From: Clostridia bacterium
GTDB taxonomy: Bacteria > Bacillota > Clostridia > Christensenellales > Aristaeellaceae
Length of the DNA stretch: 64,000 nucleotides
Reading direction: 5' to 3'
Assembly (NCBI GenBank): GCA_017541105.1
Contig: JAFXZS010000002.1
Coordinates: forward strand, 1-64,000
Shown here: in pieces, positions 50,160-58,463 of the stretch
Layout of the letters: the number at the start of each line of letters is the position of its first letter
How positions within the stretch are numbered: the stretch's first letter is position 1
The notes under the pieces: model-generated
What the model saw: only the letters and a program-made list of their open reading frames with translations
The model's database searches: none
Told to the model about the DNA's origin: nothing
Translations under genes and position numbers: made by a program

Positions 50160-50906
50160 TCATGCTCCGGCCAGAACGGCTGCCAGCATTCCCAGAAGCA
50201 TACTGCCGGCAATGGAGAAATTATCCAGCCATTCCCAGTGCTTCTTTTCCGCGAGATAAATGAATCCGGCCATTGCCGCAGCGGCCACTGCAGCGACCAG
50301 CAGCGGGATCCAGCTGCCGGAGAAAGTGAAACGGCCGTTTCCGGAAACAAGTTCCCCCAGATAGCTGCCCAGGTAGGCGCTGACCATGCCGATGAACATG
50401 GCGATCATGGCAAGATCCCCGAAACCGCTTCCGGATTTCCCTGCGGTATTTCTTCCCTGCAGGCGCTTCAGATAACGCTTGTTGAACAAGGCGGCCAGGA
50501 TCATTCCCCAGATGATACAGGCGCTCATCAGCAGGGCAATGGTAGCGAAGGCCTGCGTTGTCATTGCGCCGGGGGCCAGCTTGATTCCCACCTGCTCGGC
50601 AGCGGCGCCGGCCACCTGGGTTTCATAGTGCAGGGCGCCGATAACGCTCAGGCGCAGCCAGGGCCAGGGAATCCCAAGGCTGCCGCTCAGCGCCAGTACG
50701 CCCAGCAGAATCCCGACACTGGGCAGGACAGAGAAAGTGGCGCTGGAGGTAATGGCACGTTTCATGCGAACAGGATCCATTCCCAGAGCAATGCCGGCTC
50801 TCCACGCCCGCACCAGAAAGACTACACACACGGCGGCGATGAACAGAACAATCGCGCCGCAAACCAGATACAGTCCGCTGCTGTTCAGCTGATCCAGCAC
50901 AGTCAA
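50160..50906 (-). CDS. DUF5058-family membrane protein (248 aa)
   Basis: Several hydrophobic segments and the pattern GMDPVRMKRAITSSATFSVL and VAGAAAEQVGIKLAPG match DUF5058 as I recall it. AAGGAGG lies eight bases before the TTG at 50906, which I take as the start; a GTG two codons later is also possible. With the next membrane protein it likely makes a transporter working with the M20 peptidase. Confidence 0.75.
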   Translation of the reverse strand: MTVLDQLNSSGLYLVCGAIVLFIAAVCVVFLVRAWRAGIALGMDPVRMKRAITSSATFSVLPSVGILLGVLALSGSLGIPWPWLRLSVIGALHYETQVAGAAAEQVGIKLAPGAMTTQAFATIALLMSACIIWGMILAALFNKRYLKRLQGRNTAGKSGSGFGDLAMIAMFIGMVSAYLGSYLGELVSGNGRFTFSGSWIPLLVAAVAAAAMAGFIYLAEKKHWEWLDNFSIAGSMLLGMLAAVLAGA

Positions 50907-51111
50907 GATGATTACCTCCTTTTGATCCGCAGTCAGGCAGGAAAAAGCGCCGCTCCCGGAGCGGCTGCTGCAGAAAAGTATACGGGAAATATGCAGGAAA
51001 TGCAAGAGCCGCAGCGATCGGAACCTGTTTTTTTCAGGGACGTAAAAACCCGGACACACGGTCCGGGCTGAATTGTGTTATGCATGGAAAAAACGGAATG
51101 CCGGGAAGGGT

Positions 51112-51540
51112 TTACCTTTTGCGGCGGTTCAGGATTTCACTGATGACGACGCCGCGGACGATATCATTGCCTGTCCAGCCAAAGGGAAGGCGGGCCTGCT
51201 CCGCTGCGGCGGGCAGTGCGCTCTTTGTTGCAGCGGTGAGCGTGCCCAGCTGTTCATTGTGACAGGGATCGATTCCTTCATTAGTGATATAGTTCAGACT
51301 GCCCTGATAGACGGAATCGTCGTGTTCCGTGACGGTGATGGTCGGCGCCATGGGAGCAAACCGGCTGCTGCCTTGAGGCAGTGCGGGCTCCTGCGCCTCC
51401 GCGGAGGGCGGCGCAGGAGTGCGGCTGACCTGAGCCCTCTTTTTCTGCTGCTGAGCCGCCTGGTTTTTCGCGGCTTTATTCATCAGGGAAAAGATGCTTC
51501 CGACGATCACGATCAGAAAGAGGATTGGGAATTGAGTCAT
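51112..51540 (-). CDS. Single-pass membrane protein of unknown function (142 aa)
   Basis: An N-terminal helix (FPILFLIVIVGSIFSLMN) is followed by a Q/K-rich segment and a proline-rich linker, then GWTGNDIVRGVVISEIL near the end. It lies 24 bases downstream of floA and probably belongs to the NfeD-FloA operon. Confidence 0.75.
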   Translation of the reverse strand: MTQFPILFLIVIVGSIFSLMNKAAKNQAAQQQKKRAQVSRTPAPPSAEAQEPALPQGSSRFAPMAPTITVTEHDDSVYQGSLNYITNEGIDPCHNEQLGTLTAATKSALPAAAEQARLPFGWTGNDIVRGVVISEILNRRKR

Positions 51541-51564
51541 TTGTCCATTCCTCCGATCCGGGTA

Positions 51565-52575
51565 TTACTTCTTCAGACGGTTTTCCGGTTCAGGCTGCTG
51601 CGGCGCACTGGCCTTGGCAATGGATTCGCGCATTTCTGTATCGGCAATGGTGTTTTTCATCTGGTAATAATCCAGGACACCCATTTTTCCATCCCTCAGC
51701 GCGGTCGCCATGGCACGCGGCACTTCGGCTTCCGCCTCGACCACCTTGGCACGCATCTCCTGCACGGAGGCTTTCATTTCCTGCTCGCGGGCAACTGCCA
51801 TGGCGCGGCGCTCTTCCGCCTTCGCCTGGGCGATGCGGCGGTCGGCTTCCGCCTGATCCATCTGCAGCTGAGCGCCGACATTGCGGCCGACGTCCACATC
51901 CGCGATATCGATGGAAAGGATTTCATAGGCGGTGCCGGCGTCCAGGCCCTTGTCCAGCACGGTGCGGCTGATCAGATCCGGATTTTCAAGCACCTGCTTG
52001 TGGGTTTCGGCACTGCCGACGGTGGTGACGATACCTTCGCCGACACGGGCGATGACGGTTTCCTCTCCGGCGCCGCCGACCAGACGCTCAATGTTGGTGC
52101 GCACGGTAACCCGGGCTTTGGCACGAAGCTCAATGCCGTCCTTGGCGATGGCGGCGACCACAGGGGTCTCGATGACCTTGGGCGTTACGCTCATCTGCAC
52201 GGCCTGGAAGACATCACGGCCGGCCAGGTCGATGGCACAGGCTTTTTCAAAAGCCATCTGGATATTCGCACGCTGCGCGGCAATGAGTGCGTTGATGACA
52301 CGATCCACGTTACCGCCGGCCAGATAGTGCGTTTCCAGTTGGGAGATGGTCAGATTCAGGCCGGCTTTATTGGCTTTGATCAGGGGATACACAAGGCGCT
52401 GGGGCTGGATCCGGCGGATCCGCATTCCCACCAGGGAACCGATGGAAACATGTACGCCGCTGGCCAGGGAAGAAATCCACAGCCCCATGGGCACAAAGTG
52501 CAGGAAGATTGCCAGGGCAATCAGTGCCACAACGATAATCAGGGGAATCAGGATAGCGGGATTCGAGAAAGTCAT
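51565..52575 (-). CDS. floA: Flotillin-like protein FloA
   Basis: This SPFH-domain scaffold has 336 residues: a membrane-inserting N-terminus ([20 protein letters not shown]), the conserved [20 protein letters not shown], then [20 protein letters not shown] and the [15 protein letters not shown]-type coiled coil. Flotillins organise functional membrane microdomains and signalling complexes. AAGGAGG precedes the ATG at 52575. Confidence 0.95.
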   Translation of the reverse strand: MTFSNPAILIPLIIVVALIALAIFLHFVPMGLWISSLASGVHVSIGSLVGMRIRRIQPQRLVYPLIKANKAGLNLTISQLETHYLAGGNVDRVINALIAAQRANIQMAFEKACAIDLAGRDVFQAVQMSVTPKVIETPVVAAIAKDGIELRAKARVTVRTNIERLVGGAGEETVIARVGEGIVTTVGSAETHKQVLENPDLISRTVLDKGLDAGTAYEILSIDIADVDVGRNVGAQLQMDQAEADRRIAQAKAEERRAMAVAREQEMKASVQEMRAKVVEAEAEVPRAMATALRDGKMGVLDYYQMKNTIADTEMRESIAKASAPQQPEPENRLKK

Positions 52576-52599
52576 AGACTATTCCTCCTTTGTTTTCAG

Positions 52600-53088
52600 T
52601 TACGCTTTTCGGATGACCAGCGTGTTCCCATCCACACCGGTCACGACAATGGAAGTTCCTTTTTCCAGAAAGGCGCCGGATGCGGCAGCATTCAGGCGGG
52701 TGCCCTCGATCTCCACAAAGCCGGCAGGACGCAGTGCCGTGACCGCCGTGCCGGTTTTTCCCTTCCAGGAGTCCAGCGCTGCCCGAGAGGACGCGGAAGC
52801 CTCCTCCGTTTCCTTCAGTACGAGCGCGCTGCGGCTTAACCGGCCGTGCATCGCGCTGCGATAAGAGATCAGCACGGCCAGCGAGATGAAGATCAGTACT
52901 CCGAATGCGGCAACCAGCCCCCAGACGGTTCCATGCACTGAACCGGTGACGATGATGGCGACAATCTCCAGCAGAATGCCGAAGACGCCGGCAGCACCGA
53001 AGCCGGGCATGAAAGCCTCCATCATGATCAGACCGCTGCCGACGATAAAGCAGATGATCATGACCAGATTGCCGGTGAACGGATCCAT
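52600..53088 (-). CDS. NfeD-family membrane protein
   Basis: It has three or four membrane segments (FIVGSGLIMMEAFMPGFGA, IVAIIVTGSVHGTVWGL) and a C-terminal OB fold (GKTGTAVTALRPAGFVEIEG) as in short NfeD proteins. NfeD is the usual partner of FloA. The length is 162 residues; AAAGGAGG precedes the ATG at 53088. Confidence 0.9.
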   Translation of the reverse strand: MDPFTGNLVMIICFIVGSGLIMMEAFMPGFGAAGVFGILLEIVAIIVTGSVHGTVWGLVAAFGVLIFISLAVLISYRSAMHGRLSRSALVLKETEEASASSRAALDSWKGKTGTAVTALRPAGFVEIEGTRLNAAASGAFLEKGTSIVVTGVDGNTLVIRKA

Positions 53089-53235
53089 AACGAGTTCCTC
53101 CTTTCCCGGAGAGCATCCGGCATTGAAAACCGGGGCTCCGGATCATTGTCTTTTCTTTCGTCAGATTCATTTTACGGAAAATGGAAAGCCGAAAAAAGGA
53201 TGAATCACGAAAGATAGAGGGGTTTATTTGTCCGT

Positions 53236-53264
53236 ATTATACAGAAACGCAGCGAAAAAAGCAA
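53236..53264 (-). promoter_or_regulatory. Promoter of the nfeD-floA operon
   Basis: On the minus strand TTGCTT (53264-53259), a 17-bp spacer and TATAAT (53241-53236), leaving a leader of about 140 bases. Confidence 0.7.
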
Positions 53265-53280
53265 CGGAACCAGCGCAAAA

Positions 53281-53307
53281 CGGGCGTGCCCGCAAAGGGC
53301 ACGCCCG
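53281..53307 (-). terminator. Terminator of hsp20
   Basis: CGGGCGTGCCC and GGGCACGCCCG form an 11-bp stem with a five-base loop. A short T-run follows on the minus strand, and the hairpin overlaps the promoter region of nfeD-floA. Confidence 0.7.
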
Positions 53308-53320
53308 GAGGAGGGAAGGT

Positions 53321-53779
53321 TTATCCCTCAATGCAGATGGTTTTCTTTTCAGGCGCCTTCGGCGCTTCCTTCTTCGGGATGGCCAGGGACAGGACGCCGT
53401 TCTCATACTTCGCTTTGATATCTTCCTCGGTGACATAATCGCCGACATAGAAGCTGCGGGACATAGAGCCGGAGCAGCGTTCCTGGCGCAGCACCTTGCC
53501 CTGTTTCTCCTCCTTGTTTTCCAGGGTCTTCTGGGTGGAGATGGTCAGGGTTCCGTTTTCCAGCTCCAGCCGGATTTCCTCCTTCTTAAAGCCGGGCAGA
53601 TCCACATCCACCTCGTAGCCCTCGTCGGTCTCCTTGACATCGGTCTTCATCATACGGGGGGCATTCTTTCCGTAAAGCATATGCTCCGGACGGTCCCAGC
53701 CGCGGAAGAAATCACGGTCAAAATCATTGAAAACATCCATCAGGTTTTCTCCGAAAACAGCAGGCAGGAAAGTACTCAT
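53321..53779 (-). CDS. Hsp20/alpha-crystallin small heat-shock protein
   Basis: The alpha-crystallin domain spans residues 45-145 (KETDEGYEVDVDLPGFKKEE, LTISTQKTLENKEEKQGKVL, YENGVLSLAIPKKE) and the C-terminal IxI-like motif is present. It is an ATP-independent holdase. The length is 152 residues with the ATG at 53779; an in-frame ATG at 53794 is possible. Two CtsR boxes upstream indicate heat-shock control. Confidence 0.93.
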   Translation of the reverse strand: MSTFLPAVFGENLMDVFNDFDRDFFRGWDRPEHMLYGKNAPRMMKTDVKETDEGYEVDVDLPGFKKEEIRLELENGTLTISTQKTLENKEEKQGKVLRQERCSGSMSRSFYVGDYVTEEDIKAKYENGVLSLAIPKKEAPKAPEKKTICIEG

Positions 53780-53892
53780 CTTCAAAACCCCCATTCATCG
53801 GGCACGCACTTCCCGGAGGAAGATCCTCCGCATGGTGTCCGGATTCATTATTCTCTGTGGTCTTTCACACCACCCCGTTCTCCCGAACGCTG

Positions 53893-53952
53893 ATTATAGT
53901 ATAGCTAAAGATCAAAGAAAGTCAAACAGCAGAAAAGTCAAAGAAGGTCAAA
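53893..53952 (-). promoter_or_regulatory. hsp20 promoter with two CtsR operator boxes
   Basis: The CtsR consensus RGTCAAANANRGTCAAA occurs perfectly at 53936-53952 and with one change at 53910-53926. The first box overlaps the -35 (TTGACT on the minus strand); TATACT at 53903-53898 is the -10. The two boxes are 26 bp apart, so two dimers would bind one face of the DNA. Confidence 0.85.
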
Positions 53953-54035
53953 TTAATGCATGGAAAGGGAAAAAACGATATAAATCTCCGAAAATCTAAC
54001 AATTTTTCCGTATTTCATTGTTTTTCGGAAACAAA

Positions 54036-54058
54036 GAAAAAACGCTCCGGCAGGAGCG
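54036..54058 (-). terminator. Terminator of lgt
   Basis: CGCTCC/GGAGCG with a four-base loop and a T-run on the minus strand. Three tandem copies of an 11-bp unit (AAAAGGACCGC) lie between it and the lgt stop. Confidence 0.75.
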
Positions 54059-54087
54059 CAAAAGGACCGCAAAAGGACCGCAAAAGG

Positions 54088-55173
54088 TTACCGGCCGACT
54101 GTGGAATCCCGGGGAAGAAGGACGGCAACCTCAGCGCCGATGGCGCTGAGGGCCAGCGCCATCATGGCATACAGCAGCAGAGAATCCTGCTCCCAGGAGC
54201 CCAGGGCATGCAGAAGAAGCAACAGCACGGCTGCCAGGCAGAAAAAGCCGGCGGGCATCGAGGCGCCGGAGCCGCGGAAGGCGGCAAGCTGTGCCCAGAG
54301 CAGCAGGGCAGTGGCCGCCAGAGCCGTATAAAGCATCCATGTCATCTGCGGCTTGTCAAAGACAAATTCCGCCATCATGACAGCAAGCACGGCGGCGATG
54401 AAGGCCGCAAAGGTCAGCAGCGTCTGCCGGAGGGACGGCCGACGGCGCAGGCAAAGCACAATCAGCAGTGCCAGCAGTGTCAGGGCGGCGGCAATCTGCG
54501 AGAAACGGACAAAGGGATTCAGACGGACAAAATCATCCCGCCGCATCTGCTCCAGAAGGATCTGGGTGAGCCCCAGGAAGGAAACAAACACAACTGTGCG
54601 CCGGCCTTCCGGCGATTTCCGGAACAGGCTTACCAGGAGAAGCAGCAGAACCAGAGCCGCTACGGCTTCCCAGAACCAGACGGCATAGGACCATTCCTGA
54701 TAATCCCCGTCACTGTAAGTGCAATAAGCCAGGGGGAAGAAGCAGAGAGATTCATTCTCCACAGTATTGCCGAACCCCTGTCTGGAAAAGTATTCGCCCA
54801 GACGTCCGAAGAAGATGGCCGCACAGGCTCCGGGGGCCAGCGCGTCCAGCACTTCCGGAAAACGAAGCCGGTTCAGGCGGGAACCGATCAGCGCACCGAG
54901 GGCTCCGCCCAGCAGGGCGCCGTACAGCGTATATCCGCCGCGCCAGAGCTGAACCATGAGGCCGACGGTGCCGAATGCCTCCGTATAAGCAGGGGAACAA
55001 AGAAAAACCCAGAAGGCATGGCCCAGCAGCAGCGCACCGAGGATTACCCAGGGCAGCACCGGAAGCACCTTCCGCTTCGGAAGGCACAGAAGCACCCCGC
55101 ACAGGGCGCCGGCCAGTATGAGCAGGCCGTAGGGAGTTACCTGGAAGGAACCCAGGCGAAGGAGAACTGTCAT
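54088..55173 (-). CDS. lgt: Prolipoprotein diacylglyceryl transferase family protein
   Basis: Lgt motifs are GGYTLYGALLGG, FFGRLGEYFSRQGFG and QILLEQMRRDD with the conserved Arg and Glu. It transfers diacylglycerol from phosphatidylglycerol to prolipoproteins in the membrane. At 361 residues it is longer than usual because of a helical C-terminal extension with about four membrane segments. It is co-transcribed with the phosphodiester glycosidase-like gene. Confidence 0.85.
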   Translation of the reverse strand: MTVLLRLGSFQVTPYGLLILAGALCGVLLCLPKRKVLPVLPWVILGALLLGHAFWVFLCSPAYTEAFGTVGLMVQLWRGGYTLYGALLGGALGALIGSRLNRLRFPEVLDALAPGACAAIFFGRLGEYFSRQGFGNTVENESLCFFPLAYCTYSDGDYQEWSYAVWFWEAVAALVLLLLLVSLFRKSPEGRRTVVFVSFLGLTQILLEQMRRDDFVRLNPFVRFSQIAAALTLLALLIVLCLRRRPSLRQTLLTFAAFIAAVLAVMMAEFVFDKPQMTWMLYTALAATALLLWAQLAAFRGSGASMPAGFFCLAAVLLLLLHALGSWEQDSLLLYAMMALALSAIGAEVAVLLPRDSTVGR

Positions 55174-55194
55174 CCAGAGGACCTCTTTTACTGC

Positions 55195-56223
55195 TTATTG
55201 GGCGGGAGCCGCATCCTCAGATCCCGGTTCCGCGGTGACAAAGTAGATGATATCCGTAATCGGCCGTTTTTTGCCCTTCAGGTTGTTAATCCGGGTGGGT
55301 TTGGCATCTGCCCCCTGCACCAGAATCGTCCAGGTGGAGGCACCTCCGTCCAGATTATAAGCCTGTTTTGCACCGCAGTCATAGGCCAGCTGCGCGGCCT
55401 CAGTGGCGGTAAAACCGCCGCCGTTCGTCTGCTCCGGGCCTTCCGTGCTGATGATCAGGTAGCTGAGATGATCCAGCTGGCAGAGCACCTGGCGCTGGGT
55501 CATCTTGTGAAGTCCCATGCCCGCACCCGTACCGTAATTATTATGGTCATAGGTCTGCATTTCCCCGTCTACCACCAGTGCCGGGCCGAATACAAAGCTG
55601 TGCATGATCCGGCCCTCAAAGGCATCCAGCTCGCTGAGCTCCGGATGAATCAGAATATGGAAATCCCCGTCTGTATCGATAATCAGGGCATCATAACCGT
55701 TACCGTTCAGATAGGTGGCTTCGCGGAGCTTTTCCTTGTTGCGCCAGACGACTCCCTCTTTCCGGCCCACGACCCAGTCCCCGTTGATGGCCAGGACGGC
55801 ACGCACCCGGATGGCCAGACGATCCCCCCATGTTTCCGCCCGGTCAGGATAAGGGGAAGCGGAAGCGGTGCGCAGCTGCGAAGGATCTGCAATCTGCACA
55901 AAGGTAAAGAGGACTTTGGTATTTTTGCCATCCTTATTTTTCAGAATACGCTCCTCTGTGCGGACCGAAATGGTTCCATCCAGATAGCCCGGAGGATCCG
56001 ACAAGACCCCATCGGGATGGGGATGATAGACAGGGATGTCCTTCTCATTCAGCGGCACGGGCCCCGGATTCGGGTTTGCCAGCGTGACCGGTTCCAGAAT
56101 CGGGACCGTTTCCTCTTCCGCCTCTGCACCGGAGACCGGCAGTGAGGAGGGAATCAGAAAAGGAAGCAGAACCAGCAGCAGAATCAACGGAACAATCCAG
56201 AGGAAGGGGGAACGATTCTTCAT
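55195..56223 (-). CDS. Phosphodiester glycosidase (NAGPA)-like secreted protein
   Basis: An N-terminal signal anchor (FLWIVPLILLLVLLPFLIP) precedes a NAGPA-like domain (PF09992): RVRAVLAINGDWV, FVFGPALVVDGE, HLSYLIISTEGP, AYNLDGGASTW. Members remove N-acetylglucosamine from phosphodiesters or act on exopolysaccharide. The length is 342 residues; the ATG at 56223 follows GAGAGG. It lies upstream of lgt, with only 21 bases between. Confidence 0.85.
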   Translation of the reverse strand: MKNRSPFLWIVPLILLLVLLPFLIPSSLPVSGAEAEEETVPILEPVTLANPNPGPVPLNEKDIPVYHPHPDGVLSDPPGYLDGTISVRTEERILKNKDGKNTKVLFTFVQIADPSQLRTASASPYPDRAETWGDRLAIRVRAVLAINGDWVVGRKEGVVWRNKEKLREATYLNGNGYDALIIDTDGDFHILIHPELSELDAFEGRIMHSFVFGPALVVDGEMQTYDHNNYGTGAGMGLHKMTQRQVLCQLDHLSYLIISTEGPEQTNGGGFTATEAAQLAYDCGAKQAYNLDGGASTWTILVQGADAKPTRINNLKGKKRPITDIIYFVTAEPGSEDAAPAQ

Positions 56224-56327
56224 GAGCAACCTCTCATTTTCTCCGGCCGGAACCGGAATCTTCAGGCATCAACCGAAAAAAGCGGGAGGCGGAGGCTTGC
56301 TCCTTCCCGCTGTTTGCGAAGGACCGT

Positions 56328-56540
56328 TTACCGGGCCTCGGCGATTTTGGCATTAATGGCTTCAATGACCCGCTCGACGGGAATGCCGTGCACAATGCAG
56401 GCTTCCTCCAGGGATTCCGCACGGGAAGCGGGGCAGCCCAGGCAATGCATGCCGATGGAAAGAAGCACTTCGATGGCTTCGGGATACTGGGTGACGATTT
56501 CCCCGATCAGGGTTTCGCCGGTGACAAATGTTTCAGCCAT
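56328..56540 (-). CDS. DUF1858-domain protein (70 aa)
   Basis: The DUF1858 pattern is LIGEIVTQYPEAIEVLLSIG followed by MHCLGCPAS with two Cys. It may bind a metal or cluster and occurs in anaerobes. AGGAGG precedes the ATG at 56540. Confidence 0.88.
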   Translation of the reverse strand: MAETFVTGETLIGEIVTQYPEAIEVLLSIGMHCLGCPASRAESLEEACIVHGIPVERVIEAINAKIAEAR

Positions 56541-56616
56541 AGGAACTACCTCCTCATTTTATCGGGGAGTATGATATCATCTTTACGGGGAAAACACAAG
56601 GGCGGGATCTTCCGCT

Positions 56617-57216
56617 TCAGAGAGCGCCGCGAATCAGGGAAAGAAGGTCCGCGAAGCTTTCGCAGGAGGGGATTTCCGGATGATCCTTCCGGATCTGATC
56701 GGGGCTGCGGAAGAGGAAACCGGCCTTGCCGGCCTGAATCATATCCAGATCATTATAGCTGTCCCCGGCGGCAATGGTGTCAAACCCGATGGACTGCAGG
56801 GCACGGACGGTGGTCAGCTTGCTCCGGGGCACCCGGATATGATAGTCTTCGATCATTCCGTCCGCACCGACCAGAAGCTCATTGCAGAAGATTGCAGGCC
56901 AGGCCAGCTTCCGCATGAGGGGAGAAGCAAACTGAGTAAATGTGTCGGAGAGAATCAGCACCTGTGTCTCCTCACGGAGGGTATCGAGGAACTCCCGGGC
57001 CCCGGGCAGCGGGTCAATCGTGGCGATGGTGCGCTGGATATCCTTCAGCCCCAGGCCGTGCTCCCGCAGAATCTTCAGGCGGAAGCGCATCAGCTTGTCA
57101 TAGTCCGGTTCATCCCGGGTGGTCCGCCGCAGCTCCGGAATGCCGCTGGCCTCGGAGAACGCAATCCAGATTTCAGGAACGAGGACGCCTTCCAGATCCA
57201 GGCAAACAATATTCAT
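56617..57216 (-). CDS. thrH: Phosphoserine phosphatase/homoserine phosphotransferase (ThrH)
   Basis: This HAD-superfamily protein has 199 residues with the nucleophile motif CLDLEGVLVPE, LSDTF (motif II) and AAGDSYNDLDMI (motifs III/IV). The cap and DLEGVLVPE start are characteristic of ThrH. It makes serine or moves phosphate to homoserine. GGGGAT precedes the ATG at 57216. Confidence 0.9.
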   Translation of the reverse strand: MNIVCLDLEGVLVPEIWIAFSEASGIPELRRTTRDEPDYDKLMRFRLKILREHGLGLKDIQRTIATIDPLPGAREFLDTLREETQVLILSDTFTQFASPLMRKLAWPAIFCNELLVGADGMIEDYHIRVPRSKLTTVRALQSIGFDTIAAGDSYNDLDMIQAGKAGFLFRSPDQIRKDHPEIPSCESFADLLSLIRGAL

Positions 57217-57297
57217 GATATTATCCCCATTTCACAAAGGTTGATGGCTTCTTCAGCCCCGACAAAGGGTACCACAGAGCAAAGAGCAGCGTCAAGG

Positions 57298-57330
57298 AAA
57301 AAAAGAACGCTCCCGCGCTGCGCGGGAGCG
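57298..57330 (-). terminator. Terminator of the rubredoxin gene
   Basis: CGCTCCCGCG and CGCGGGAGCG form a 10-bp stem with a three-base loop, followed on the minus strand by TTC and seven T. Confidence 0.9.
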
Positions 57331-57342
57331 GAGTACCCGTGA

Positions 57343-57495
57343 TCAGGCCGGTGTGAAGGCATCCTTCCCCAGCCCGCAGACGGGGCAGACCCAATCGTCC
57401 GGGATGTCTTCAAAGGCTGTGCCGGGAGCGATTCCACTGTCCGGATCACCGACAGCGGGATCATAGATATAACCGCAGGGACATTCGTACTTCAT
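57343..57495 (-). CDS. Rubredoxin (50 aa)
   Basis: The sequence reads [20 protein letters not shown], then [20 protein letters not shown] and [10 protein letters not shown]. The second iron-binding pair is CPVCG; the first is CPCG, a CxC pair one residue shorter than the usual CxxC. It carries single electrons in the cytosol of anaerobes, often for oxygen or peroxide removal. AAAGGATG precedes the ATG at 57495. Confidence 0.95.
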   Translation of the reverse strand: MKYECPCGYIYDPAVGDPDSGIAPGTAFEDIPDDWVCPVCGLGKDAFTPA

Positions 57496-57590
57496 GGGAA
57501 TCATCCTTTCTGATTTTTACCGCCGGGGCGGCTTTCACTGCTTTCATGATACCCAATGGGAAGCAGGGCGTCAAGCCCTTCCTCCGGAAA

Positions 57591-58376
57591 TCAGGCGAAC
57601 ATCCATTCCACGATTTTTGCGATGTTCTCCCGCCAGAAGACCATATCATGAATTCCCTTGCTTTCATAATACTGATGAGCAATCCCCTCCGATTCCAGGA
57701 AACGGTGCATCTGCCGGTTGTTTTCAATCAGGAAATCTTCGGTGCCGCAGCACATCCAGATTTCCGGAATCCTTGCGCCGGAAGCTTTCAGCCGGTGTGC
57801 CAGCACTTCGGGATTCACATCCCGTTCCTCCACGGTTTCCAGATCGCCGAAGCAGGACCGGTAATAGGCATAATTGGCTACGGGGTTGCTCTCGCCCGGT
57901 TTCATGTGCGCGATCTCATGCACGATCAGCGCGGAGGAAAGAGCACCGATTTTGCCGAAACGATCCGGATAGGCAAGGCCCGTATGCAAGGCGCCGAACC
58001 CGCCCATGGAAAGACCCGCGATGCAGGTATCCTCCGGCCCCCGGGCCAGGGAAAAGGTTTTGCGTACATAGTCCACCAGCTCTTCCCCCACCATGGTCTG
58101 ATAATTCCGGCCGGTTGCTTCTCCGTTCAGATAGAAGGAGTTTTCCGCTGTGGGCATCACGATGGCAAAATTGTATTTTTCCGCCAGCCCCTCCGGCACC
58201 CAGTTGCCGGCCTTGCCGCTGTATCCATGAAGGAGGAAAAGGGTGGAGGTAGGGCGGGAATAGGCAGCATTGTCCCCCAGGGGGATGTTTGCCGGGATAT
58301 CATTGGGAAGAATCATCTCAAAAGCGGTAGCGCGGCATAAAGCGTTGGAAAAATACTCGATCTGCAGTCTGGCCAT
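57591..58376 (-). CDS. Esterase (EstD/tributyrin esterase-like)
   Basis: An alpha/beta hydrolase of the esterase D-like group: FLLHGYSGKAGNW, nucleophile motif GLSMGGFGAL, Asp in CGTEDFL and His in KGIHDMVFW. The length is 261 residues. AAGGAGG precedes the ATG at 58376. It would deacetylate or cleave small esters in the cytosol. Confidence 0.9.
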   Translation of the reverse strand: MARLQIEYFSNALCRATAFEMILPNDIPANIPLGDNAAYSRPTSTLFLLHGYSGKAGNWVPEGLAEKYNFAIVMPTAENSFYLNGEATGRNYQTMVGEELVDYVRKTFSLARGPEDTCIAGLSMGGFGALHTGLAYPDRFGKIGALSSALIVHEIAHMKPGESNPVANYAYYRSCFGDLETVEERDVNPEVLAHRLKASGARIPEIWMCCGTEDFLIENNRQMHRFLESEGIAHQYYESKGIHDMVFWRENIAKIVEWMFA

Positions 58377-58463
58377 CGGGCTGTCCTCCTTATCATCAAA
58401 TACGAACCATGCGGATATTTATGTGATAGTTCGATCCGGAGCGAAGCAATTCCTTCCCTGCGG

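Noticed and set aside
51073-52839. A 588-codon open frame on the plus strand
   Set aside because: It is antisense to floA and its neighbours, has an H/G/D-rich composition and shows no recognisable domain.
53956-56145. A 729-codon open frame on the plus strand
   Set aside because: It is antisense to lgt and the NAGPA-like gene, which have clear motifs and ribosome binding sites. The frame is Q/G/H-rich with no domain and starts in an intergenic stretch; high GC removes stop codons on the opposite strand.
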